A stretch of 64,000 nt of DNA, from positions 248,001 through 312,000 of the forward strand of contig NZ_JBBIAB010000001.1 in NCBI RefSeq assembly GCF_039634785.1, given 5' to 3'. Below, in pieces: positions 9,114 through 18,099 of this stretch. Numbering within the stretch: position 1 is the first letter of the stretch; each line of letters starts with the position of its first letter. Source of the DNA: Tistrella mobilis. Its GTDB lineage: Bacteria; Pseudomonadota; Alphaproteobacteria; Tistrellales; Tistrellaceae. The notes beneath the pieces are model-generated. The model searched no databases. It was not told where the DNA came from and was given only the letters and a program-made list of their open reading frames with translations. The position numbers and the translations under genes were made by a program.

Positions 9114-9153
9114 CCTCTTCCGTCCGTCACACCCGTCCCTCATCCCGAAGCCC

Positions 9154-9612
9154 ATGCGCATCTATTCGGTCCATGTCCCCCCTCTGGTCAGCCCGGTCGA
9201 CCGCGCCCGCGTCGTCGCCGAAGGCTTCTCGTGGGCGGCCTTCGTGCTGGGGGTGCTCTGGGCGCTCTGGCACCGGCAATGGGCGGCGGCGGCGGTAGTC
9301 CTGGTCGCAGGCATGGTGCTGGCGGGCATTCTGGGGGCGCTCGGCGCCGGAGAGGCCACCGTGACCATCGCGACCGTGGCGGTGCAGGCGATTTACGGCG
9401 TCGTCGCCAACGATCTTCGCCGCCGGCGCTACGACCGTCTGGGCTGGCGCGAGATCGGCCCGATCGCGGCGGATGACGCCGACGAGGCGCTGTACAAGGC
9501 CGCGATCCTGCATCGCGACGCCGCCATCCGCCGCGATGCACGCGGCTACGACCAGGGAGGGCGGGGCCCCGCGCCCGGTGCCTTCGGCCACGCCGGGGGC
9601 CTCGGCGCCTGA
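9154..9612 (+). CDS. DUF2628 membrane protein in his operon
   Basis: 152-residue protein of unknown function with hydrophobic segments at roughly 22-40, 44-66 and 70-85 (FSWAAFVLGVLWALW...) and a polar, Gly-rich C-terminus. A DUF2628 gene between hisB and hisH is a recurrent arrangement in alphaproteobacteria, and this protein has the DUF2628 start (RIYSVHVPP, GFSWAAFVLGVLWALW). No catalytic motif is visible; the link to histidine synthesis is positional only. Confidence 0.8.
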   Translation: MRIYSVHVPPLVSPVDRARVVAEGFSWAAFVLGVLWALWHRQWAAAAVVLVAGMVLAGILGALGAGEATVTIATVAVQAIYGVVANDLRRRRYDRLGWREIGPIAADDADEALYKAAILHRDAAIRRDARGYDQGGRGPAPGAFGHAGGLGA

Positions 9613-9752
9613 GGGCCTGACGGCCCCGGCGCCCGGGCCCCGAAACCAGACCGGTCGCCCCCACCGGAAGCGACCTCGGCCTCTGTGCCGGCCCCCGCCC
9701 GGCTGTCTGATCCGGCCACGACCCAGTCTGGCCCCTCTACCCGGAAGCACCC

Positions 9753-10397
9753 ATGAACATCGTCGTCATCGATTACGGCTCCGGCAACCTCAGGTCTGCC
9801 GCCAAGGCCTTCGCCCATGCCGCAGACGAGGCCGGGATCGCCGCCGAGGTGCTGGTGAGTGCCGATCCCGCCCGCATCCTGGCGGCCGACCGGCTGGTTC
9901 TGCCCGGCCAGGGCGCCTTCGCCGATTGTCGGGCGGGGCTGGATGGTGCCGACGGTCTGGCCGAGGCGCTGACCGAGGCGGTCACCACCCGCGGCACGCC
10001 TTTTTTCGGCATCTGCGTCGGCATGCAGCTGCTCGCCACCAGCGGCTTCGAGCACCGCGTCACCCCCGGGCTCGACTGGATCGGCGGCCGGGTGGAAGCG
10101 CTGGCGCCGTCGGATCCCGCGCTCAAGATCCCGCATATGGGCTGGAACGCGCTCGATTTCGAACCGGGCCGCCATCCGGTGCTGGCCGGGGTGGAGCCGG
10201 GGGCGCATGTCTATTTCGTGCATTCCTATGCCATGACCGTGGATGATCCGGCGCATCTGCTCGCCACCGCCGACTATGGCGGCCGGGTGACGGCGATCGT
10301 CGGCCGCGACAATCTGATCGGCACCCAGTTCCATCCGGAAAAGAGCCAGGCGGTGGGCCAGAGGCTGATCGCCGGCTTCCTGCGCTGGCGGCCCTGA
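9753..10397 (+). CDS. hisH: imidazole glycerol phosphate synthase, glutaminase subunit
   Basis: 214-residue class I glutamine amidotransferase that feeds ammonia to HisF. The triad is clear: Cys88 in [11 protein letters not shown], His194 and Glu196 in [10 protein letters not shown]. The N-terminus [10 protein letters not shown] is typical. About 140 bp separate it from the DUF2628 gene, with no other ORF of note. Works as a HisHF dimer. Confidence 0.97.
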   Translation: MNIVVIDYGSGNLRSAAKAFAHAADEAGIAAEVLVSADPARILAADRLVLPGQGAFADCRAGLDGADGLAEALTEAVTTRGTPFFGICVGMQLLATSGFEHRVTPGLDWIGGRVEALAPSDPALKIPHMGWNALDFEPGRHPVLAGVEPGAHVYFVHSYAMTVDDPAHLLATADYGGRVTAIVGRDNLIGTQFHPEKSQAVGQRLIAGFLRWRP

Positions 10398-10480
10398 GCG
10401 GCGCAACGCCGCATCCCCCCGCCCGCATCCGCAGGCACCGCCCCTTCCGACTTCCGCGACTTCGACAGGACCAGAGCCCC

Positions 10481-11212
10481 GTGATCATCTATCCCGCCAT
10501 CGATCTGAAGGACGGCGCCTGCGTGCGTCTGGTGCAGGGCGACATGGACCGTGCCACGGTCTTCGCCGACGATCCCGGCGCCCAGGCCGCCCGTTTCCGC
10601 GACCAGGGTTTCGCATGGCTGCATGTGGTGGATCTGAACGGCGCCTTCGCCGGCCGGCCGGTGAATGCGGCCGCGGTAGAGGCGATCGTGAAGGCGGTGG
10701 ATCTGCCGGTGCAGCTGGGCGGCGGCATCCGCGATCTCGCCACCGTCGAGGACTGGCTGTCCCGCGGCCTGGCGCGGGTGATCCTGGGCACGATCGCGGT
10801 GCGCGATCCGGCGCTGGTGCGCGAGGCCTGCCGGCTGTTCCCGGGCAAGGTCGCGGTCGGCATCGATGCCCGTGACGGCATGGTCGCGGTCGAAGGCTGG
10901 GCCGAGACGTCCACCATGAGCGCGGTTGATCTGGGTCTCGCCTTCGAGGATGCCGGGGCGGCCGCAATCATCTACACCGATATCGGCCGCGACGGCACGC
11001 TGCAGGGCCATGATGCCGAACAGACCGCGCGCCTGGCCGAGCGGCTGACCACCCCGGTGATCGCCAGCGGCGGCGTCGCCTCGATCGACGACATCCGCGC
11101 GATCAAGGCGGTGGAACATCGCGGCGTCGCCGGCGTCGTCACCGGCCGTGCGCTCTATGACGGCCGGCTGGATCCCGCCGCGGCCCTGGCGGTGGCTGCC
11201 GGCCGCGCCTGA
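10481..11212 (+). CDS. hisA: ProFAR isomerase
   Basis: 243-residue TIM barrel converting ProFAR to PRFAR. The catalytic aspartates are visible: Asp8 in YPAIDLKDG and Asp129 in VGIDARDGM; phosphate-binding glycines are in QLGGGIRD and ASGGVAS. The start is GTG at 10481. It sits between hisH and hisF. Confidence 0.97.
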   Translation: MIIYPAIDLKDGACVRLVQGDMDRATVFADDPGAQAARFRDQGFAWLHVVDLNGAFAGRPVNAAAVEAIVKAVDLPVQLGGGIRDLATVEDWLSRGLARVILGTIAVRDPALVREACRLFPGKVAVGIDARDGMVAVEGWAETSTMSAVDLGLAFEDAGAAAIIYTDIGRDGTLQGHDAEQTARLAERLTTPVIASGGVASIDDIRAIKAVEHRGVAGVVTGRALYDGRLDPAAALAVAAGRA

Positions 11213-11266
11213 TCCGACCCTGCCTTCTTCCCACGCGGACGTCCCTTTCCTGTCAAGGACCCGGCC

Positions 11267-12034
11267 ATGCTGAAGACCCGCATCATTCCCTGCCTGGACG
11301 TGAAGGACGGCCGCGTGGTCAAGGGCGTCAACTTCGTCGGCCTGCGCGATGCCGGTGATCCGGTCGAACAGGCCCGGCTCTACGATGCCGCCGGCGCCGA
11401 CGAACTCACCTTCCTCGACATCACCGCCTCGCACGAGAACCGCGGCACCATCCTGGATGTCGTCGCCCGCACGGCCGAACACTGCTTCATGCCGGTGACG
11501 GTGGGCGGCGGCGTGCGGGCGCTGGAGGATATCCGCGCCCTGCTGCTGGCCGGTGCCGACAAGGTCTCGATCAACTCCGCCGCCGTCGCCCGCCCCGAAC
11601 TGGTCGCCGAAGCCGCCGGCAAGTTCGGCAGCCAGTGCATCGTGGTCGCGATCGATGCCAAGCTGGGCGACAGCGGCCGGTTCGAGATCTTCACCCATGG
11701 CGGCCGCAAGCCCACCGGCATCGATGCGGTCGAATGGGCGGTCCGGATGGCGGAGTACGGCGCCGGCGAGCTGCTGGTGACCTCGATGGACCGCGACGGC
11801 ACCCGGGCGGGTTTCGACCTGCCGCTGACCCGCGCCATGGCCGATGCGGTCACGGTGCCGGTGATCGCGAGCGGCGGTGTCGGCACGCTCGACCATCTGG
11901 TCGAAGGGGTGCGCGAAGGCCATGCCTCGGCGGTGCTGGCCGCCTCGATCTTCCATTTCGGCCAGCACACCATCGCCGAGGCCAAGCAGCATATGGCCGC
12001 GGCGGGCATCCCGGTGCGCCTGCCGGGCCAGTGA
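11267..12034 (+). CDS. hisF: imidazole glycerol phosphate synthase, cyclase subunit
   Basis: 255-residue TIM barrel that makes IGP and AICAR from PRFAR and HisH-derived ammonia. Catalytic Asp11 ([15 protein letters not shown]) and Asp130 (VVAIDAK) are in place, with the C-terminal phosphate site [11 protein letters not shown]. The last codons and the stop lie inside a 17-bp tandem repeat that copies the stop codon. Confidence 0.97.
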   Translation: MLKTRIIPCLDVKDGRVVKGVNFVGLRDAGDPVEQARLYDAAGADELTFLDITASHENRGTILDVVARTAEHCFMPVTVGGGVRALEDIRALLLAGADKVSINSAAVARPELVAEAAGKFGSQCIVVAIDAKLGDSGRFEIFTHGGRKPTGIDAVEWAVRMAEYGAGELLVTSMDRDGTRAGFDLPLTRAMADAVTVPVIASGGVGTLDHLVEGVREGHASAVLAASIFHFGQHTIAEAKQHMAAAGIPVRLPGQ

Positions 12035-12072
12035 CCCGCTGAAGCCAGTGACCCGCTGAAGCCAGTGACCCT
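12027..12072. repeat. 17-bp tandem repeat spanning the hisF stop
   Basis: Unit GCCAGTGACCCGCTGAA at 12027-12043 and 12044-12060, then a partial third copy to 12072. The TGA of hisF is in copy one and recurs in each copy. About 40 bp further on, TTGGAA (12109) and CATAAT (12130) with a short 15-bp spacer could form a weak internal promoter for hisI. Confidence 0.85.
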
Positions 12073-12167
12073 TTGACGATGAATATCCCATGACGGCGGC
12101 GTATCTGGTTGGAACCAGATCGCAACTGTCATAATTTTCCCTCTGTTGTTCCAAGGAACCGCATCCC

Positions 12168-12626
12168 ATGTGCTCCACCCACGACACCGATGCGACCGGG
12201 CCGGCCGCTGCCGGCGCTGCGGACCGCTTCGACGCGGCGGTGGCACGCATCCATTTCAACGCCGACGGTCTGGTTCCGGCCATCGCCCAGGATGCCGCGA
12301 CCGGCGAGGTCCTGATGATGGCGTGGATGAACGAGGCGGCGGTGCGCGAGACGCTGGCCACCCGCCGCGGCGTCTATTGGTCGCGGTCCCGCAAGGGGCT
12401 GTGGCGCAAGGGCGAAAGTTCCGGCCAGATGCAACACCTGAAGGCGTTCCGTATCGACTGCGACGGCGATACGGTGCTGCTGCTGGTGGACCAGCAGGGC
12501 GTCGCCTGCCACACCGGCCGGCGGAGCTGTTTTTTCGACGAGGTGAACCCGGAGACCGGCGACATCACCACCATCATGACCCCAGAGATCGACCCGGAGA
12601 CGCTGTATGGCCGACGGACGGACTGA
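12168..12626 (+). CDS. hisI: phosphoribosyl-AMP cyclohydrolase
   Basis: 152-residue zinc enzyme for the third histidine step, opening the ring of PR-AMP. The zinc cysteines are Cys98 (IDCDGD), Cys114 (ACHTGR) and Cys121 (SCFF). An N-terminal tail of ~20 residues precedes conserved sequence. Mono-functional form; hisE is a separate gene overlapping by 20 bp in another frame. A 133-bp gap holding repeats separates it from hisF. Confidence 0.96.
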   Translation: MCSTHDTDATGPAAAGAADRFDAAVARIHFNADGLVPAIAQDAATGEVLMMAWMNEAAVRETLATRRGVYWSRSRKGLWRKGESSGQMQHLKAFRIDCDGDTVLLLVDQQGVACHTGRRSCFFDEVNPETGDITTIMTPEIDPETLYGRRTD

Positions 12627-12981
12627 CACCATCAAGACAAAGAACGACACCGCCGGCCAGACCGACTGGGACGTGCTCGACCGCCTTGTGACCACCATCC
12701 GGTCGCGCAAGGGGGCCGATCCGTCCAGCTCCTATGTCGCCAAGCTGCTGGGCAAGGGCCGGCTGAAGATGGCCCAGAAGGTGGGTGAAGAAGCGGTCGA
12801 GGTCGCCATCGCCGCGGTCGCCCAGGACAAGGACGCGCTGATCGACGAAAGCGCCGACCTGCTTTTCCACCTGATGGTGCTCTGGGCCGATGCCGGCCTC
12901 GACCCGGCCGATGTGATGGCCACGCTCGGCCGCCGCGAGGGCCGTTCGGGCATCGACGAGAAGAAGAACCGCAAGAACTGA
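12607..12981 (+). CDS. hisE: phosphoribosyl-ATP pyrophosphatase
   Basis: 124-residue all-alpha NTP pyrophosphohydrolase acting on PR-ATP, the second histidine step. The Mg-binding pattern [13 protein letters not shown] ... [16 protein letters not shown] is intact. It starts inside the 3' end of hisI, so the two are translationally coupled. The C-terminus is Lys/Asn rich (DEKKNRKN). Confidence 0.95.
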   Translation: MADGRTDTIKTKNDTAGQTDWDVLDRLVTTIRSRKGADPSSSYVAKLLGKGRLKMAQKVGEEAVEVAIAAVAQDKDALIDESADLLFHLMVLWADAGLDPADVMATLGRREGRSGIDEKKNRKN

Positions 12982-13095
12982 AGACGCCGGGGCCGGGCCG
13001 GACACTTGGGGGGTGGCGGCCGGGGTTGACGAACCGGGGCGGCACACCGGAACATGGCGGCCGACCTCAGACCGTCCATCCGGAGCCGCCCTCCC

Positions 13096-13464
13096 ATGGC
13101 CTATGATCCGAACAACATCTTCGCCCGCATACTGCGCGGCGAGCTGCCCTGCAAGACCGTCTACGAAGACGAGCATGTGCTCGCCTTCAGCGACATCCGG
13201 CCGCTTGCCGATGTCCATGTGCTGGTGATCCCGAAGGGCGCCTATGTCTCGCTCGACGATTTCACCGCCGGCGCCGGGCCCGAGGTGGTCGGCCACTTCT
13301 TCAAGGTGGTGGGCGAAATCGCCCGCATCACCGGCGTCGCCGAAACCGGCTATCGGATCATCTCCAACATCGGCGCCCATGGCCATCAGGAGGTGCCGCA
13401 CCTCCATGTGCATGTGATCGGCGGCCGGCCGCTGGGCCGGATGCTGCCCGACGCCCGCGGCTGA
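13096..13464 (+). CDS. HIT-family protein (HinT-like nucleotide hydrolase)
   Basis: 122-residue histidine-triad protein. The active site PHLHVHVIGG places His102, His104 and His106, and the N-terminal FARILRGELPCKTVYEDEHVLAFSDI is canonical. Likely a purine nucleoside phosphoramidase. ATG 13096 was chosen over 13054 because the family starts here. It follows hisE by 114 bp, as in many alphaproteobacteria, and ends the operon before a hairpin terminator. Confidence 0.93.
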   Translation: MAYDPNNIFARILRGELPCKTVYEDEHVLAFSDIRPLADVHVLVIPKGAYVSLDDFTAGAGPEVVGHFFKVVGEIARITGVAETGYRIISNIGAHGHQEVPHLHVHVIGGRPLGRMLPDARG

Positions 13465-13484
13465 CGGTGCGACCGGCCTGACGC

Positions 13485-13515
13485 AACGGCGGATACCCCT
13501 GGTGTCCGCCGTTTT
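13485..13515 (+). terminator. intrinsic terminator after the his/HIT operon
   Basis: AACGGCGGA (13485-13493) pairs with TCCGCCGTT (13505-13513), followed by a short T run (13512-13515). It lies 20 bp past the HIT stop. Confidence 0.75.
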
Positions 13516-13520
13516 CCGTT

Positions 13521-13558
13521 CGGCCAGACGGCCAGACGGGAGACGGCCAGACGGGTAG
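13521..13558. repeat. 15-bp tandem repeat upstream of the flavocytochrome gene
   Basis: CGGCCAGACGGGAGA (13529-13543) and CGGCCAGACGGGTAG (13544-13558), preceded by a partial copy at 13521. It ends 8 bp before the next start codon and overlaps the expected ribosome-binding region. Confidence 0.8.
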
Positions 13559-13565
13559 AGGGGAA

Positions 13566-14942
13566 ATGAGCGGCAGATTGAAAAAGGTCCGGCGCCGTCT
13601 GGCCGCCGTGGCACCGGGATGGTGGCTGACCCTGGCGGTCCTCGCCGTCACCACCCTGCTCTGGGGGCTGGGGCGGGCGGCGATGCTCCAGGCCCATCCT
13701 CTGCATGGCGCTCCTCTGCATGGCGATCTTCTGCATACGGGGCCCCTGCCGGACTGGCGGCCGCCCAGCCTGCTGCTCTCGGCCTGGTCGATCACCCTGA
13801 TGGCGGTGCTGCTGCTCTCCACCGCCCGGGCCCGCAGCATAGAACCGCTGTTCGGCGGGCTGGACCGCGCGGTCCGGCTGCACCGTCAGCTCGGCCCCAT
13901 CGCCATCTGCCTCGTGCTGGTGCATGTCGCCCTCTACATCCCCTCGGAACTCAGGCCGGGCGGCTCGGTGGCGGGGCTGTTGGTCCCCTTCTGGTCCGGT
14001 GGGGCCGCAGGCTTCAACGCCCTGATCCTCTGGGTGGTGATCCTCTGGACCGGGCTCGCCTATAGCGGCCGGCTGCGCTATGAACGCTGGCTGTCGCTGC
14101 ATGGCCTGCTGGGGCCGATCTTCATCGCCACCGCCGCCCATGCCCTGGGCGCCGGCCCGACCATCCGGGCCTATGAACCGCTGCGCTTCTGGATGTGGGT
14201 GCTGGTGCTGACCGGCACGGGGGCCTGGGTCTGGCGGGTGCTGCTCTACCGGCGGCTGGCGCCGCGCTACCCCTATCGGCTGCGGGCCTTGCGGCAGGTC
14301 TCCGACGACACGCTCGATCTGGTGCTGCGCCCCACCGCCCGGCGGATGATCTACGAGCCGGGTACCTTCGTGTTCATCGCCCGGCCCGGCCTTGCGGAAC
14401 TGCACCCGTTCTCGATCTCCTCCTCGCCGGCAGAGCGCGATCTCAGGGTCTCGATCCGCATGGCGGGCGATTTCACCCGTGGGCTGGTCACGCTCGCGCC
14501 CGACGATCCGATCGATGTCTTCGGCCCTTTCGGCGGCTTCTCGCCCCATCGCCATGGCCGGCACCGGCGGATGATCTGGATCGGCGCCGGCATCGGCATC
14601 ACGCCCTTTCTCGGCATGCTGCGTTTTGAAACCGTCAACGACGATTTCCGCCGGGTCTGGCTGTGGTATCTGGCCCGCGATGCCGCCCATGCCCCCTATG
14701 ACGCCGAGATCCGCGAGACCGTGCCCAAGGCCGAGTCCTGGATCGACTACGAGCTGTGGACCACCGCCGATCGCGGCCGGCTGACCGCCGCCCGGGTGCT
14801 GGAAACCGTGCGGCCGCTCGACGACGGCATTGCCGTCATGCTCTGCGGCACCCCCGCTTTCGTCCGCGACATGACCCGCCAGTTCCTGGCCGAAGGCCTC
14901 GCCCCCGACCGGATCATCGCCGAGGATTTCCGCTTCCGTTGA
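13566..14942 (+). CDS. ferric-reductase-like transmembrane flavocytochrome
   Basis: 458-residue membrane protein with an N-terminal ferric-reductase-like haem domain (~6 helices), then FAD- and NAD(P)-binding domains. Histidines 106/120 and 179/192 are spaced as paired haem ligands. The flavin site is HPFSISSSP near residue 280 and the nucleotide site is IGAGIGITPFLGML. Expected to pass NAD(P)H electrons across the inner membrane to a metal or quinone. Between helices 1 and 2, residues ~44-60 carry a PLHGA-type repeat rich in His, encoded by three 15-bp tandem units (13696-13740). Nearby copper genes make a metal-reduction role tempting but unproven. Confidence 0.85.
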   Translation: MSGRLKKVRRRLAAVAPGWWLTLAVLAVTTLLWGLGRAAMLQAHPLHGAPLHGDLLHTGPLPDWRPPSLLLSAWSITLMAVLLLSTARARSIEPLFGGLDRAVRLHRQLGPIAICLVLVHVALYIPSELRPGGSVAGLLVPFWSGGAAGFNALILWVVILWTGLAYSGRLRYERWLSLHGLLGPIFIATAAHALGAGPTIRAYEPLRFWMWVLVLTGTGAWVWRVLLYRRLAPRYPYRLRALRQVSDDTLDLVLRPTARRMIYEPGTFVFIARPGLAELHPFSISSSPAERDLRVSIRMAGDFTRGLVTLAPDDPIDVFGPFGGFSPHRHGRHRRMIWIGAGIGITPFLGMLRFETVNDDFRRVWLWYLARDAAHAPYDAEIRETVPKAESWIDYELWTTADRGRLTAARVLETVRPLDDGIAVMLCGTPAFVRDMTRQFLAEGLAPDRIIAEDFRFR

Positions 14943-15015
14943 GCGGCCGGACGGGTCAGCATCCGGGGGTCGGGGCGCGTGCCCTGCCTGCCTGACCCAG
15001 CGGCATGGTGACCTG

Positions 15016-15930
15016 ATGTATGACGCAGCCTTCATCGCCCTCGACTGGGGCACCAGCAGTTTCCGGCTCTGGCTGATCGGCCATGACGGCCGGGTGCTCG
15101 CCGAACGCCGCAGCGCCGAAGGCATGACCACGGCCGCCACAACCGGTTTCGAGGCGGTGCTCGAAGGCCACCTCGCAGATCTGGGCGTGCCCGCCACGGT
15201 GCCGGCGCTCGCCTGCGGCATGGTCGGCGCCCGCCAGGGCTGGGTCGAGGCCGGCTATGTCGACACCCCGGCCCGGCTGGCCGGGATCGCGGCCGGCGCG
15301 GTGCGCGTGCCCGGCATCACCCGCGATGTCCGCATCCTGCCCGGCATCGCCCGGCGCGACCCGGCCGCCCCCGACGTCATCCGCGGCGAGGAGACCCAGA
15401 TCCTGGGCGCCCTTGCCGCCCATGACCTTGAGACGGCCACGCTCTGCATGCCCGGCACCCATTCGAAATGGGGCCGGGTCGCCGAGGGGTGCCTCAGCGC
15501 CTTCAGCACCTTCATGACCGGCGAGCTTTTTGCCGCCGTCACCGGCCACACCATCCTCGCCCATGCGGTGGCCGGCGCCCCCGACGACGAGGATATGGAG
15601 GCCTTCCACCAGGCCGTCGCCGCGGCCCTCGCCGCACCGGCGCGGATCGCGAACCTGCTGTTCCAGGTTCGCGGCGGTCAGCTGCTGTTCGGCCGGGGGG
15701 CCGCCGCCGCGCGGGAGACCATCTCGGGCAGCCTGATCGGGCTCGAAATCGCCGGCGGCCATGTCGCCGACGGCGGCGAACTGGTGCTGATCGCCGCGGG
15801 CCGCCTTGCCCGGCTCTATGGCGAGGCCCTCGGCGTGGCGGGCCTGACCCATCGGGTGATCGATGCCGATGCAGCGGTGCTGGGCGGCCTCTCGCTTGCC
15901 GCCCGCAGCATCTGGCCATCCCGGACCTGA
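15016..15930 (+). CDS. dgoK: 2-dehydro-3-deoxygalactonokinase
   Basis: 304-residue kinase of the DgoK family (PF05035), phosphorylating 2-keto-3-deoxygalactonate at O6 in galactonate breakdown. Markers are the phosphate-binding start ALDWGTSSFRLWLI, MPGTHSKWG near residue 150 and FSTFMTGELFA. The next gene is the matching aldolase dgoA, so the pair converts KDGal to pyruvate and glyceraldehyde-3-phosphate. No galactonate dehydratase or transporter is adjacent. The stop codon lies in a 15-bp tandem repeat. Confidence 0.93.
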   Translation: MYDAAFIALDWGTSSFRLWLIGHDGRVLAERRSAEGMTTAATTGFEAVLEGHLADLGVPATVPALACGMVGARQGWVEAGYVDTPARLAGIAAGAVRVPGITRDVRILPGIARRDPAAPDVIRGEETQILGALAAHDLETATLCMPGTHSKWGRVAEGCLSAFSTFMTGELFAAVTGHTILAHAVAGAPDDEDMEAFHQAVAAALAAPARIANLLFQVRGGQLLFGRGAAAARETISGSLIGLEIAGGHVADGGELVLIAAGRLARLYGEALGVAGLTHRVIDADAAVLGGLSLAARSIWPSRT

Positions 15931-15977
15931 CTGCCCCACACCTGACTGCCACATACCTGACTGCCACATACCTGACC
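15926..15977. repeat. 15-bp tandem repeat spanning the dgoK stop
   Basis: Units CCTGACTGCCCCACA (15926-15940), CCTGACTGCCACATA (15941-15955 and 15956-15970) and a partial fourth. The first contains the dgoK TGA, and later copies repeat it. Similar 15-bp CCTG units occur at the hemH and PfkB gene ends. Confidence 0.9.
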
Positions 15978-16002
15978 GGGCCCACCGACGGAGACCTGCC
16001 TG

Positions 16003-16635
16003 ATGGATCGCATTCCCTTTCCGCCGATGGCGCGGCCGCTGATCGCCATCCTGCGCGGCATCCAGCCCCACGAGACCGAAGCCGTGGTGTCGGAGCTGAT
16101 CGAGGCCGGGCTGACCGCGATCGAGATCCCGCTGAACTCGCCCGACCCCTTCCGCTCGATCGGGATCGCGGCACGGCTGGCGCCCGAGCCGGTGATCGTC
16201 GGTGGCGGTACGGTGCTGACCCCGGCCGATGTCGCCCGCCTGCACCAGGCCGGCGGCCGGCTGCTGGTCACCCCCAATTGCGACCCGGTGGTGATCCGCA
16301 CCGCCCATGGTCTGGGCATGGTCTCGATGCCGGGCGTGTTCACCGCCACCGAGGCGCTCGCCGCCGCGGCCGCCGGCGCCACCGGCCTCAAATTCTTCCC
16401 GGCCAGCGTGCTCGGCCCCCAGGGCATCACCGCCATCCGCGCGGTCCTGCCGCCCGAGCTGGTGATCGCCGCGGTGGGCGGCGTGTCCGACCGCAATTTC
16501 GCCGACTATATCCGGGCCGGCATCACCGCCTTCGGCCTTGGCACCAGCCTCTACAAACCGGGCATGAGTGCGGCGGATGTCCGCGCCCGGGCCGATGCCA
16601 CCATCGCCGCCTATGATGCCGGCCTCGCGGCCTGA
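16003..16635 (+). CDS. dgoA: 2-dehydro-3-deoxy-6-phosphogalactonate aldolase
   Basis: 210-residue class I aldolase of the KDPG/KDPGal family. The Schiff-base lysine is Lys130 in ATGLKFFPAS, the catalytic glutamate is in TAIEIPLNSP (Glu41), and AILRG near the N-terminus is typical. Paired with dgoK, so the galactonate isomer is the likely substrate; KDPG activity cannot be excluded from sequence. Its TGA directly abuts the TCA that is the mbnC stop on the other strand, forming the palindrome TGATCA. Confidence 0.92.
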   Translation: MDRIPFPPMARPLIAILRGIQPHETEAVVSELIEAGLTAIEIPLNSPDPFRSIGIAARLAPEPVIVGGGTVLTPADVARLHQAGGRLLVTPNCDPVVIRTAHGLGMVSMPGVFTATEALAAAAAGATGLKFFPASVLGPQGITAIRAVLPPELVIAAVGGVSDRNFADYIRAGITAFGLGTSLYKPGMSAADVRARADATIAAYDAGLAA

Positions 16636-17226
16636 TCAGAGCGGCAGATCCCGCCAGCCGGGGAAGTGATCCAGCGACCGGCTGGTGGTCGTGAACCAGC
16701 CGAAGGGGGTTGCCGGGTCGGGCAGGGGGTCTTCCAGCTCCAGGGTCTCGATCTCGCGCCCGCTTTCCAGATCGGCGGGCTTCCAGCCCACCACCAGCGG
16801 CAGGGCCCCGCGATCGGCGCTCCGGGTGCCGATCACCAGCCCCACCGCCGGGCTGCGGTCGGTCACCGCCCAGCGTGCCGCCGCCGCCCCGATCAGGGTC
16901 AGGCGCAGGTCGTCGTCCACCCGGTCGCGAAACGCTGAGCCCTGCAGCCAGACATCCACCCAAAGATAATACGTCCAGTCGAAACTGAGCCCGCGCTCGG
17001 CCGCAAAGGCCATGAACGGACGGAAGATACTCATGCCATCTGACGGCTGGCCATCCTCGCCGTCCAGCCTCAACAATCCCGGGCAGATGTCGAACAGGGT
17101 GTGCCAGTAGATCCTGAGGCTGGTATCGACCCTCACCCAGGCCCGCGAGCCGACGCCCAGTTCGTCATGCCGCGCCGGCACCGTCAGATGGTCGAGCAGG
17201 TCGCTGTCGATCCGCCGCTCAGACAT
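16636..17226 (-). CDS. mbnC: methanobactin biosynthesis protein MbnC
   Basis: 196-residue partner of MbnB. In characterised systems the MbnBC complex oxidises a Cys and its preceding residue in MbnA to an oxazolone-type ring plus thioamide. Here the MbnC-like signature is RVDTSLRIYWHTLFDICPGLLRLDG (residues 32-56; YWHTLFDICPGLL is the core), followed by FRPFMAFAAERGLSFDWTYYLWVDVWLQGS. The start overlaps the mbnB end by 8 bp, a tight coupling suited to a 1:1 complex. Recognition is from memory of family sequences plus position behind mbnA and mbnB. It is the last gene of the unit and convergent with dgoA. Confidence 0.88.
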   Translation of the reverse strand: MSERRIDSDLLDHLTVPARHDELGVGSRAWVRVDTSLRIYWHTLFDICPGLLRLDGEDGQPSDGMSIFRPFMAFAAERGLSFDWTYYLWVDVWLQGSAFRDRVDDDLRLTLIGAAAARWAVTDRSPAVGLVIGTRSADRGALPLVVGWKPADLESGREIETLELEDPLPDPATPFGWFTTTSRSLDHFPGWRDLPL

Positions 17227-18025
17227 GGGCCGGCTCCCGCGCCATCACCGCACGCAGCGTATCGATATCGGCGATGATCCGATCCTCGTCCAGGTCGTCG
17301 TCGCGCTCATAGGTGATGGTGGCTTCGGGGTCGGTCACCAGCGCACGGCAAAGGGCCAGGGCCGCGCGGGTATCGGCCGCCAGCGCCCGGTCATGGGTGT
17401 CGAGCACGATCGGCGGCTGGCCGACCGAGTGGTCATAGCCGGCGACATGAAACTGCCGGGCACTGCGGATCACCTCTGTCCAGGCCTCGAACGGCAGGCC
17501 GCAATTATGGGTCGCACAGACCGCGTTCGACACGTCGAACAGCACCGTGCAGCCGGTCCGTGCGGTCAGGCGCCGGAAGAAATCCGGCGCATCCCGCCCG
17601 CCATCCATGATCGAGGGATAGTTTTCAAAAGCGATGGTGCAGCCCAGCCGGTCCTGCCAGCGCGCCACCCGGTCCGCCACCCGCTCGAACTCGCCCGCAT
17701 AGTCGATCTCGGCCAGATGCAGCAGATGCCGGCCCTGATGGGTGAAGCGGGCGATGTGGTCCGACACATAGATCGGCCGGGTTTCGCGGATGATCGCCGT
17801 CAGCCGCAGGGCCAGCTCGTCCAGCTCCGCCTCGGGCCGCTCCATGAATTTCGAGAACATGATGTGCAGCCCCACCGGGGCATCGAAGGCGGCCGCGATC
17901 TGCGCCGGCGGCACCGCCAGGAAATTGTCGACCAGCAGTTCGACATAGTCGATCCGCCCGGCCGCAATCAGCCGCCGCACCATCGGTGCGGTTGCCCCCA
18001 GGGTGAAGTTGAAGCCGATCCGCAA
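17219..18025 (-). CDS. mbnB: multinuclear iron oxidase MbnB (DUF692/MNIO family)
   Basis: 268 residues if read from TTG 18025. TIM-barrel MNIO enzyme that uses an iron cluster and O2 to modify MbnA cysteines. Likely metal ligands lie in GLHIMF (His54), SDH (Asp89/His90), LAEIDY (Glu106), IAFENYP (Glu134), LFDVSNAV (Asp164), FHVAGYDHS (His193), LDTHDRA (Asp209/His211) and TYERDDD (Glu240). The TTG start has GGAGGT six bases upstream and gives the family N-terminus (RIGFNFTLG). An ATG at 18103 is open but would place a hairpin and Pro-rich junk in the protein. Follows mbnA by 90 bp. Confidence 0.93.
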   Translation of the reverse strand: MRIGFNFTLGATAPMVRRLIAAGRIDYVELLVDNFLAVPPAQIAAAFDAPVGLHIMFSKFMERPEAELDELALRLTAIIRETRPIYVSDHIARFTHQGRHLLHLAEIDYAGEFERVADRVARWQDRLGCTIAFENYPSIMDGGRDAPDFFRRLTARTGCTVLFDVSNAVCATHNCGLPFEAWTEVIRSARQFHVAGYDHSVGQPPIVLDTHDRALAADTRAALALCRALVTDPEATITYERDDDLDEDRIIADIDTLRAVMAREPAHV

Positions 18026-18073
18026 GGCGGCACCTCCGTCGTCGGGCATATCGTCAGGAATGGTGTCGGGGAT

Positions 18074-18099
18074 GGGGAGCGGCCGGATGGCCGCTCCCC
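18074..18099 (-). promoter_or_regulatory. perfect hairpin between mbnA and mbnB
   Basis: GGGGAGCGGCC (18074-18084) and its exact complement (18089-18099) surround a 4-nt loop. It lies 17 bp past the mbnA stop and 49 bp before the mbnB TTG. There is no T run, so it is more likely an mRNA-stabilising or partial-attenuation element giving more precursor than enzyme, as seen in other peptide operons. Confidence 0.75.

Noticed and set aside
16636-17226. HvfC/DUF2063 partner (bufferin system) instead of MbnC
   Set aside because: DUF692 enzymes often pair with DUF2063, but this protein has the MbnC-type YWHTLFDICPGLL segment and follows an MbnA-type peptide rather than a DUF2282 peptide.
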